Part shown: positions 55,438 through 64,000 of the stretch, piece after piece | Layout: every line of letters starts with the position of its first letter | How positions within the stretch are numbered: the first letter of the stretch is position 1 | DNA from: Oncomelania hupensis | Lineage: Eukaryota; Mollusca; Gastropoda; Littorinimorpha; Pomatiopsidae | Assembly (NCBI GenBank): GCA_036898135.1 | Contig: CM072513.1 | Coordinates: 82,514,799-82,578,798 of the forward strand | Direction of reading: 5' to 3' | Length of the DNA: 64,000 nt | Translations under genes and position numbers: made by a program | The notes under the pieces: model-generated | Told to the model about the DNA's origin: nothing | Seen by the model: the letters and a program-made list of their open reading frames with translations, nothing else | The model's database searches: none

Positions 55438-56190
55438 TGATGTCTAGGACTAGGTTCTACATTCAATATTTGATCCTCTTGTGCAGCTTTTGTGCTGCAG
55501 TCTACACAAAGCTACTGCATAAAACCATGAAACATTACTAAATCATCCAAATCTTCCACTACAATAGTACACTTCTTACTTAGTTCTGTCTTACACACAT
55601 TTCATTACTAATACTGATACTGCTGGATGATATACCCCAACTGTTTCCCCCCATTGCACGTAGATCTGTACATGGGTACAACAAACTCATATTCATTACT
55701 TTAACACAAGGTGTAAAGAGAAAAAAAAAAGACAAAGGACATTAGTTTTGTATGAAATTACATAAGAAATTAGTTTGTATGAAATTACAAAGGAAATGAG
55801 TTTTGTGTGAAATGACAAAGAAATGAGTTTTGTGTGAAATTACAAAGAACGTTAGTTTTGTATGAAATGACAAAGAAATGAGTTTTGTGTGAAATTACAA
55901 AGAACGTTAGTTTTGTATGAAATTACAAAGGAAATATGTTTAGTATTTTAAAAATTTGATTGTCTGCATTGTATATCATTATTAAGGGAGGTAGGAAACC
56001 AGTGTTCCTGGAGAACACCTTTTGTGATCTGATAAGCCTCACACCCAAGTTAAACATTTGGCCATTTGTGTTGATCAAAACCAACACCTAGCATTTGACT
56101 GGAAAGTTGGCTATTGGAGACAAGCTTTCTAACTACAAGTTGCTTACTTTAATTACCTTATATACTTTTATATATATTTAGTTCTATCAT
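55438..56190 (+). other. intron 13 segment, no gene
   Basis: AT-rich sequence contains a weak tandem repeat of 'gaaattacaaaggaaatgag' type at 55745-55935. No coding similarity was seen. Confidence 0.6.
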
Positions 56191-56199
56191 TATGTTTAT

Positions 56200-57375
56200 G
56201 TGTATGGCATTTTATTTATTGATTTTTGTGGTCATCATTGTTTGTATCATTAGGTTTATGTGTATGGTATTTTACTGTACATGCGTTGTGTAGTCATCAT
56301 TGTTTGTATCACTAGGTTTATGTGTATGGTAGTTTACTGTACATGCGTTGTGTGGTCATCATTGTTTGTATCACTAGGTTTATGTGTATGGTATTTTACT
56401 GTGCATGCGTTGTGTGGTCATCATTGTTTGTATCACTAGGTTTATGTGTATGGTATTTTACTGTACATGAGTTGTGTGGTCATCATTGTTTGTATCACTA
56501 GGTTTATGTGTATGGTATTTTACTGTACATGCGTTGTGTGGTCATCATTGTTTGTATCACTAGGTTTATGTGTATGGTATTTTACATGCGTTGTGTGGTC
56601 ATCATTGTTTGTATCACTAGGTTTATGTGTATGGTATTTTACATGCGTTGTGTGGTCATCATTGTTTGTATCACTAGGTTTATGTGTATGGTATTTTACT
56701 GTGCATGCGTTGAGTGGTCATCATTGTTTGTATCACTAGGTTTATGTGTATGGTATTTTACTGTACATGAGTTGTGTGGTCATCATTGTTTGTATCACTA
56801 GGTTTATGTGTATGGTATTTTACTGTACATGCGTTGTGTGGTCATCATTGTTTGTATCACTAGGTTTATGTGTATGGTATTTTACATGTGTTGTGTGGTC
56901 ATCATTGTTTGTATCACTAGGTTTATGTGTATGGTATTTTACTGTACATGCGTTGTGTGGTCATCATTGTTTGTATCACTAGGTTTATGTGTATGGTATT
57001 TTACTGTACATGCGCTGTGTGGTCATCATTGTTTGTATCACTAGGTTTATGTGTATGGTATTTTACTGTACATGCGTTGTGTGGTCATCATTGTTTGTAT
57101 CACTAGGTTTATGTGTATGGTATTTTACATGCGTTGTGTGGTCATCATTGTTTGTATCACTAGGTTTATGTGTATGGTATTTTACATGCGTTGTGTGGTC
57201 ATCATTGTTTGTATCACTAGGTTTATGTGTATGGTATTTTACTGTGCATGCGTTGTGTGGTCATCATTGTTTGTATCACTAGGTTTATGTGTATGGTATT
57301 TTACTGTGCATGCGTTGAGTGGTCATCATTGTTTGTATCACTAGGTTTATGTGTATGGTATTTTACGTGCGTTGT
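56200..57375. repeat. 62/55-bp minisatellite running up to exon 14, ~19 copies
   Basis: Units are 'tttgtatcactaggtttatg' plus 'tgtatggtattttactgtac' plus 'atgcgttgtgtggtcatcat', with a 7-bp shorter version. The last unit merges with the sequence just before the exon 14 acceptor ('cgttgtgccaccctgtgatg'). Confidence 0.93.
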
Positions 57376-57396
57376 GCCACCCTGTGATGTTGACAG

Positions 57397-57534
57397 TGAA
57401 GTGGTGGTCTTCCAACACCAAGAAAGACGATGATAGCATCATGAGTTCAGAGCTACAGATGCTGAAGAAAATGGAGAAACTGGACCAAGATGGAGAGGCT
57501 ATGCCACTAGCTGCCTGTGACATCGACATTCCTG
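57397..57534 (+). CDS. DDHD1: DDHD1-like exon 14
   Basis: The acceptor is 'tgatgttgacag/tgaagt' and the donor 'attcctg/gtatga', both phase 1. It encodes KWWSSNTKKDDDSIMSSELQ and LKKMEKLDQDGEAM, then DIDIP. It fits the region after the variable insert in invertebrate DDHD1 proteins. Support is mainly phase agreement, composition and position. Confidence 0.8.
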
Positions 57535-58012
57535 GTATGATGATGATCACAACCTTCATGATGATGATGACCATTGAGGATGATAATGAATGATGATTGA
57601 TGTTGATGATGATGAGGAATAATATGATGATGATCACTATGATGGTGAGGAGGATGAGGATAATATAATGATGGCAGAGGTAGGTAGGGATGATGATGAT
57701 GGTGACTGATGGCCAGACAAGGACAGTGATACTAAAGGCTGGTGTGGCTGTAAGATTGGGAAGCATTTGTAAACTAATGCGCTTCAAGATTTGAGACTAC
57801 ATAATCATCTCAAGCAGATACCACCACCTGTTACACCATCAAAGCTTCACTCCATAACCCCTTTTGACTGTACACAATGGCAGTGGGGATAGGGCGTGCG
57901 AGAGGGAGAGCAAGAGAGCTGTGGGGCTTGGGGATTGTGGCAGTAAGAAAGAGGACAGAAGCATTGTTGTTAGTCAGCTGTGTTGGTGTTTGATTGTTCT
58001 TACCCTATCATG
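57535..58012 (+). other. intron 14 segment with (GAT)n tract
   Basis: GAT/ATG trinucleotide repeats lie at 57540-57705, followed by ordinary intron sequence. Confidence 0.7.
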
Positions 58013-58592
58013 CTCCTGTTGGGGTGCCGGGGGTTTCAGTATAAATAGTATCCCCACTTTCTGGAAATTTAGTGCTTTATATTCCCACTGTCGCTGTCTT
58101 TCTCATTTGCTCTTTCTTATTCCTGCTCTGTTCTATCAATCTGCTATACTATCTTCTTCTTCGCTAGACCAGTCTCCTACCTTTTTTCTTGAAAACTCTT
58201 CCGGGACAAGACTCCTTATTTGTGTATGAGGTCTGTTGGATCAGCTTGGGAATATTGGACGCTTTCTGCCAGGTGGTCACTAGGGCATCCTATGATGTTA
58301 TTATTTAGCAATGTAGGCATTTTATATGTATGTGTTTTGTTGATAATTTATAATGATGTTTGTATTCTATTTTGTTTTTGTAAACGGGGGTTCGATAAGT
58401 TGGGGTGAAGCCTCAGCCGTCCCCTGCGTGGGATGTCTTTATTGTAAAGTGACTGGCTGGTGGAGGGCATTCAGTTTTCCCACTAGGGTTGTTTCAGCAG
58501 ATCTTTTATGCGGATTGGGGGTTGTCCGGTCCTGATTCGGCTCGGAAGTGTCCGCTGGACCTAAAGCAACAATTATGTAATGTAATGTAATG
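58013..58592 (+). mobile_element. 580-bp retroposon with (AATGT)n tail
   Basis: It ends in 'tgtaatgtaatgtaatg' and is flanked by a 12-bp direct repeat TACCCTATCATG (58001-58012 and 58593-58604). The simple-repeat tail plus target duplication mark it as a retroposed copy, either a SINE or a 5'-truncated LINE 3' end. No protein motif was recognised inside. Confidence 0.75.
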
Positions 58593-58662
58593 TACCCTAT
58601 CATGGTTTATTTTACCTGGCTTTTGACTCAAGTTTGCCCTAACTGTTGATTTTGTTGTTCAG

Positions 58663-58722
58663 AGGGGACTGTTGATCTTATTGAACTAACACCAAAACCT
58701 AAACCCAAACCAGCACCGCCGG
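58663..58722 (+). CDS. DDHD1: DDHD1-like exon 15
   Basis: The acceptor is 'ttgttgttcag/aggggac' and the donor 'ccgccgg/gtaagg', both phase 1. It encodes GTVDLIELTPKPKPKPAPP, a Pro/Lys-rich spacer before the last DDHD block. It is short, but with both splice sites and phases good it is likely real. Confidence 0.75.
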
Positions 58723-58974
58723 GTAAGGAATCAGTGGTGAAGGGGACAATTTGGCTTTGGTGTCGGCAAAAATTATTATTAAATATTATTTTTATTATTA
58801 AATATGGTTACTATTATTATTTATTTTTTATATTATTATTATTAATTTTATTCAATTTTTTTTTGATTCTTTGAGGGAAAAATGATTTGTGGGAATTGTT
58901 GGTTACTTAACTGAAATAGAAAATGCAGTGTAGACTGTTGCTGATGTTGTAAGGGGATTGTGAAGTGTGGATTG

Positions 58975-59590
58975 ACCATAGACCAGTATCCTCTACACAG
59001 GCCATATGACACCAGATCTAACAACCATAGACCACTACACAGGCCATGTGACACCAGATCTAACAACCATAGACCACTACACAAGCCATATGACACCAGA
59101 TCTAACAACTATAGACCACTACACAGGCCCTATGACACCAGATCTAACAACCATAGACCACTACAGGCCATATGACACCAGATCTAACAACTATAGACCA
59201 CTACACAGGCCATATGACACCAGATCTAACAACTATAGACCACTACACAGGCCATATGACACCAGATCAAACAACCATAGACCACTACACAGGCCATATA
59301 ACACCAGATCTAACAACTATAGACCACTACACTGGCCATATGACACCAGATCTAACAACCATAGACCAGTGTCCTCTACACATGCCATATGACACCAGAT
59401 CTAACAACCATAGACCACTACACAGGCCATATGACACCAGATCTAACAACCATAGACCACTACACAGGCCATATGACACCAGATCTAACAACTATAGACC
59501 AATGTCCTCTACACAGACCATATGACACCAGATCTAACAACTATAGACCAGTGTCATCTACACAGGACACCTTGACACCAGATCTAACAA
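58975..59590. repeat. 42-bp minisatellite, ~14 copies
   Basis: Units are 'catatgacaccagatctaac' plus 'aaccatagaccactacacag' plus 'gc', with some longer versions containing 'gtgtcctctaca'. Open frames follow from the unit length being a multiple of three. Confidence 0.93.
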
Positions 59591-59776
59591 CCACAGGTTG
59601 GGTGGGTGTTGGCCTAGGCCCTCAAACAGCCTGTCACACTCACATTGGGGCCCACTGCCTCTGTAAGCACAAGGTGGATGGTGATGACTTCCTTAAGTGG
59701 ATCACCAACTTTTGTGTTTTTTTTGTTTTTTTTTTGGAGGGGGGGGGGGATGTTAAGTGCTTTTAAATTCATCTGT

Positions 59777-60838
59777 TTAACCCTTAGCCTGCTGACATGT
59801 TTTTCCTCCTTTGTGCTAAAGAAAATTTTGACTTACGATTAAAAACACACATGTCTTTTTATATATGCCATTGTTGCTAAATATTACACCTAGATATATA
59901 AAAGTATATATCAAATGAAAGGAAATTGAATAAAGATTCCAAAGAACAGACACAAAAATGTGTAAGATTGTTGGTTAGTACAATTATGGGATGGAAAGTT
60001 AGGGGCATGAGCAAACAAATTCACTCTCACTCAACTGCACACCCATTATTCAATAAATCTCCTAATATATTAGTATAAATAGAAAAAAAAGAGGCTTAGG
60101 AAACGTTACAAATAAATAGGAAAAAAAAACATAACACAAAAATCGGATCTAATTTGAAGAAAACGAAACAAATAGAACACGCCCACTTCACCCACCACGT
60201 GTTTTTTTTTCTTCCAAACAGCATAGCCAAAACAGCGCACATGCAGAAATGAACTCGAAAGTATCGATATCATGAACCAAAATGGACTGTAATCAAAGCC
60301 TAATAAATACAGAAATAGTCTGTGTAAAAGGCAAATAATATTATTATAGATCTAGTGAAAATAACTAAGTTTTTTTTCACCTACCGTCGTCTGCTAAAGT
60401 TTGTAGGCGGCGATCTTCTTCTTCGTCCGAATCGTAATCTTCTCCAGCCTCCGTCAAATAAACATCATCACCCGCATCAAAATCTTCATCCCCACTATCA
60501 TCATCAAAGTTTTCTTCCTGAAACATTTTCGACACCTCTTCTGCCGTGTAAGTTCTACGTGCCATGATGGCGACGAACGAGTCGGAAACTTTCGCCAGCA
60601 ACAAGTGCTTCGACGCGTGCTTTTTGTTTGAAAATTACCTCTAAACCAAAAGATTTTTCTTTCCAAAACAGTACAGTTGAAGGGAAACAACTTTTGTTTC
60701 ATAATCATGACCAAGGATTTATTTTATAAACGCTTTTACCTCCTTTATACTATCTCCGTACAACGTACGGATACATCGCATTACGATGGCGCTAGACACC
60801 CCGTGCTACGTACGTTGACAGCGCAGCCTAAAGGTTAA
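59777..60838 (-). mobile_element. piggyBac-like non-autonomous element, 1062 bp
   Basis: TTAA lies at 59777-59780 and 60835-60838. Inside it the ends read CCCTTAGCCTGC and, from the other side, CCTTTAGGCTGC (10 of 12 match). A minus-strand first exon of a transposase-like protein lies near the right end. The left 600 bp are AT-rich and non-coding, so the catalytic part has been lost. Confidence 0.75.
60379..60565 (-). pseudogene. first exon of a piggyBac-like transposase
   Basis: Starting at the ATG at 60565 the minus strand encodes MARRTYTAEEVSKMFQEENF and then a very acidic stretch (DDDSGDEDFDAGDD, DSDEEEDRRLQ). The frame runs into 'gacgacg/gtaggtg', a good splice donor. Acidic N-termini of this kind are common in piggyBac-derived proteins. 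The rest of the gene is not in the element. Confidence 0.6.
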
Positions 60839-60847
60839 TAAGAAAAT

Positions 60848-62144
60848 ACCTCTTTGCACTGTGCCTTGCAGGATGGTCTTTGCAAGACCTGATGATCTGG
60901 TGACGTGGCCATAACATAGGAGTTTCCGTTTTGTCACCACTGTGAGCAGGTCATCATGTTGTCCGATGGCTTGTGTGATGGTCTGTCGGACTTCGTCGTT
61001 GGTGATGTGCTGGGTATAGGAAATGCCCAGAGGTCTTCTGTAGCACATCATCTCCATGCTTTGTATTCTTCGTTGGAGATCTGCTATGAGGGTCCATGTT
61101 TCGCAAGCGTATAGGAAGATGGAGATGACAAGGGAGCGCAGCAGTCTTACATTGGGATGTAGACTGATCGTCCTGTCTTTCCAAATGGGCTTCAACCTCG
61201 CCAGGGCAGCAGTTGTTTGTGCAATCCTGGAGAGGACTTCCTGTTGGGACCCATTGTCTAATACAATGGCTGCTAAATATTTGAAGCTATGCACTATGTT
61301 GAGGGATTGGCCTTGGACTTTGATGTCCGTGTTGATGCCATTGGTGTTGTTGGTCATCATCCTGGTCTTCTCTGCACTTATTTCCATTCCATAGGCTCTG
61401 GAGGTGGTGTCAAGCCTCTGTACCAGCTGTTCCAGTTCTTGTTCCTCTCCAGCCAATCCATCAATGTCATCTGCAAAACAAAGGTTGGAGATTGCTCTTC
61501 CCTCTATGCTGACTGTGCCTTCGTGATCTGCTAGGGCATCTGACATGATGCGCTCTAAGAAGATGTTGAAGAGTGTTGGAGAGAGTAGGCATCCCTGACG
61601 CACACCGATTTTTGTTCTGAACCAGTTTCCGATGACGCTGTTGTGGAGGACTGCACTGGTAGCCTTGTCATACAGGCTTTTGATGACTTCAATAATTTTA
61701 GGGCTGATAATGTTGTACACTCTCATGGTTGCCCACAGAGCTGCAGGCCAGACTCGGTCAAACGCCTTTTTGAAATCTATGAAAACATGATATAGATGTA
61801 GTTGGTGCTGTATGTATTTCTTGCAGATTATTCTGAGGTTGAAAATCTGTTCAGTAGTACTTCGCCTTGCCCTGAATCCTGCTTGTTCTTCAGCTATGAT
61901 TTGTTCAGCTTGGGGTTTCAACCTGTTGAGTAATATTTTTAGGAGGACCTTGCTGACAGTGCAAGGAGGTAGAGGAAGAGGGAGACCGAAAAAGAGGTGG
62001 GAGGACAACATTCGAGAATTGACTGGTTTGACACTGAGTGAAACCATCAGGGTTGCTGAGAACAGTGAAAGATGGAGTACGCTGGTTAAACGATCATCTG
62101 TGGTGCCCCTACGACCTCTGAGTTACGGGATAGGATAGGATAGG
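60848..62144 (+). mobile_element. (GGATA)n-tailed RTE-like LINE, copy 11 with twin-priming inversion
   Basis: The first part (60848-61955) reads on the minus strand from SKVLLKILLNRLKPQ through FADDIDGLAG to AKTILQGTVQ. The second part (61956-62144) reads on the plus strand from TVQGG to the C-terminus and a GGATAGGATAGG tail. The two parts meet at the same point of the LINE. The whole is flanked by an 11-bp direct repeat AATAAGAAAAT (60837-60847 and 62145-62155). It is a single insertion with 5' inversion. The left duplication overlaps the TTAA end of the piggyBac-like element. Confidence 0.93.
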
Positions 62145-62155
62145 AATAAGAAAAT

Positions 62156-63097
62156 GACAGGCTTACACTTGGTTTTATTGCACGGTGACCGCTTTCAGTA
62201 ATATCATAGTTTGAATTTTGCAGGGTTTTGCACAGTGATCGCTTTCATTAATATAGTTTGAATTTTGCTGGGGTGTTTTCAATAGCCTTTGTTGTTGACG
62301 TGACTCACTGATGATGTGTTGCTTTCTTCCCACTTTCTTTCATTCCTTACTCGCCCGCCTTTTATTTATTTATTTATTAGTATTCCCTTTCCCATCCTAT
62401 CATGCCTCCAGTATTACTGCTTATTTATTGCGGCTGATATATCAAAGGTTGAACAAGTAGAATGTATTGACAGCATTGCACTAGATCTGTGTTGAAATAT
62501 TGTAACAGACGTAGTAGTTGTATTAAGCTAATGTTATGTTGTAGGAAAACATTTTGCTGTATGATCTTCCTTGGGAATGCCCAGTTCCTTCTTTACATTA
62601 TTTCTGGTTGATTTACCGCTCTTCTGTCAACAAATACACCGTAATGTTACTGCAGGATTTCCACCTCACAACTTTTGATTTAGACCATAAATAGTCATTA
62701 GTCATAGTAGTACAGGATGTAATAGCAATATTTGGTCTTGATTGGGCTCTTAGCAGAATGCTGGATTCAATAAACATTGACTATTTAATCTAATTTCAGT
62801 TTTGCTGAAGTGGCTAAAGCCCTTGGATTATCAATGGCAAGCATGCTTAATGAAAACGAGTTTCTTTGCAAACCTTTGTTTTTAACCGTTTTAATATTGT
62901 TACTGTTTTATCCTAATGAAATAGTTCATATGTGTGTTGTGCACCTTACTCCAGCTTGGAACTGTCATCTTTAATCATTTGTAAATGATTGTTCTTTGTA
63001 TTACAGTCACTGTACCCATGGCAACAACAATTGTCCTTTAGTTTTGTGCTGGACTAACGATTTGTTATGTGAATACATGTATGTCTGATGTTGTCAG
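62156..63097 (+). other. intron 15 end, no other gene seen
   Basis: A short imperfect direct repeat ('gcacagtgatcgctttcatt' type) occurs at 62180-62265. Otherwise this is AT-rich intron sequence leading to the exon 16 acceptor. Confidence 0.6.
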
Positions 63098-63249
63098 AGA
63101 TGGAGTACCGGTTGGACTACCAGCTGCGAGAGAGGTCGATGGAGAACAGCTACGTGTCGCTACTGACTTCACACACCTCTTACTGGACCAACAAAGATGT
63201 AGCGCGCTTCGTCCTGGTTCATCTGTTCCCACAGCTGCAGGAATTATAG
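63098..63249 (+). CDS. DDHD1: DDHD1-like exon 16 (last), C-terminal DDHD block and stop
   Basis: The acceptor is 'gatgttgtcag/agatgg' (phase 1). It encodes MEYRLDYQLRERSMENSYVS and LLTSHTSYWTNKDVARFVL, the conserved C-terminal block of the DDHD domain ('R-D-Y/F-x-L-R-E', 'TSH.SYW...DVA.F'). It ends QLQEL and TAG at 63247-63249. Confidence 0.95.
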
Positions 63250-64000
63250 TTGGTATCACCACCATCCCTCACTCTCTGTCTGCAGTCATTCAGTGACACC
63301 TCGCCACTCGCATCTGCATTTTTCACTCAGTCATTAGCATACCTTGTCATCACCATCTTCATGGTCTTATTCATTGACTCACACCTACCATCATCAGCTT
63401 ATTTGTCTCAAGTCAGTGGATTAATCTTACGCGTTGGTTAATTTGTGACTTGGTTTTCTTTCTGTCTCGATCAATCAATCAGTCCTCACTGCACCACCAT
63501 CTTCTTTTGTCTCCATTATTTAATTAAGAATGAGCACTGCCCTCATTAAGCTGGCTCAGGAAAAAAGAGGTCTCAAACCCCCAAAGACTGAAAGGCTACG
63601 GGGAACACCTTTACCTTAGCTTTTGATTGACTTATCATCAGTGACATCATCTTTGTCTGTCAGTCAATCCATGATCATGCTGTCAGTCAAATCCATAGAT
63701 GGTGTGGTGTGATCCAGTGATCAATTGATTGGTTCTGTTGTGTGTGTCTGGTCATTTCATTGTCCTATTTCCCAGTAATGTGCATTCCTGTTCTGTTCCT
63801 ATTCACACAACTTATTGTTGACTTTGGAGTCTTTTGCCATTGTCAATTTGAAGAGTTTGAGAATTGAGCGTGGATGAGATTGTTTTGTTGTTAGTTTATT
63901 TTGAAGTGGAGGAGATGTTTTGGGTTGAGTTTTGAGTATGGACTGTTGACGGGTTTTACACATTATACAAAAAAGAGCAATGTTGCATTCCAGTGTGGAA
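63250..64000 (+). other. 3' UTR and downstream DNA of the DDHD1-like gene
   Basis: No AATAAA signal was found between the stop codon and the window end, so the 3' UTR may extend beyond it or use a variant signal. No other gene was recognised. Confidence 0.45.

Larger units (their letters stand above)
9821..63249 (+). other. DDHD1: DDHD1-like gene (phospholipase A1), 16 exons, whole span
   Basis: Sixteen exons can be chained with every donor and acceptor phase agreeing. They total 2250 nt, giving 749 codons and a TAG stop at 63247-63249. The protein has a WWE-like region (exons 1-2), an alpha/beta-hydrolase lipase core with VVHGIG (exon 4) and an HSLG serine motif (exon 7), a coiled linker (exons 9-10), and a DDHD domain (exons 11-16). 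There is no SAM domain, which points to DDHD1 rather than DDHD2 or SEC23IP. Family members hydrolyse phosphatidic acid and related lipids on cytosolic membrane surfaces. Vertebrate DDHD1 is about 870-900 residues. This one is shorter, partly in the region between the lipase motif and the DDHD domain. A 5' exon upstream of 9821 is possible. The introns hold nearly all the repeats of the window. Confidence 0.9.

Noticed and set aside
56446..57344. Repeated Cys/Phe-rich frames resembling membrane peptides
   Set aside because: They are readings of a 62/55-bp minisatellite in intron 13. The frames overlap each other with the repeat period.

Overview
The window is eukaryotic nuclear DNA, most likely from a lophotrochozoan animal and probably a mollusc. 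The reasons are a many-exon gene with GT-AG introns, two metazoan protein families (SMIM12 and DDHD1), and a dense mix of RTE-like and CR1/L2-like LINEs, a Ty3/Gypsy LTR element, piggyBac-like DNA elements and many minisatellites. The phylum is an inference. There are no operons, CRISPR arrays or bacterial signals.

Two host genes are supported. SMIM12, a small membrane protein, lies on the minus strand at 4225-4488. From about 9821 to 63249 on the plus strand lies a DDHD1-like gene (intracellular phosphatidic-acid-preferring phospholipase A1). I can place 16 exons whose splice phases all agree. They add up to 2250 nt, or 749 codons plus a TAG stop. In order they encode a WWE-like N-terminal domain, the lipase core (VVHGIG, then the HSLG serine motif), and the C-terminal DDHD domain. 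One or more 5' exons may lie upstream of 9821.

The introns are filled with repeats. A LINE family with a (GGATA)n tail is present in eleven copies. One, at 12444-15624, has an intact 1035-codon endonuclease/reverse-transcriptase ORF. Others are 5'-truncated, internally deleted, or inverted by twin priming, and several have clear target-site duplications of 9-11 bp or about 50 bp. A Ty3/Gypsy-like element at 49571-55432 has near-identical 640-bp LTRs. Its integrase lies before the reverse transcriptase, and the core of the reverse transcriptase is deleted. At 36618-40843 an element with 19-bp inverted ends encloses a second element with 335-bp inverted arms. The inner one carries a broken gene of a zinc-finger-type family that I cannot assign to a named transposase superfamily. 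Small non-autonomous DNA elements lie at 23329-24406, 30602-31470, 43268-45877 and 59777-60838, and a 580-bp retroposon lies at 58013-58592.

The most interesting observations concern how this repeat activity meets the splice sites of the DDHD1-like gene. A LINE target-site duplication has copied the 3' splice site of exon 13, and use of the extra copy would lead to an early stop. A 57-bp tandem duplication has copied the end of exon 6 with its donor four times in frame. The donor of exon 9 seeds a 46-bp array about 1.6 kb long. Two copies of an AGGTCA-rich repeat end just before the acceptors of exons 2 and 6.
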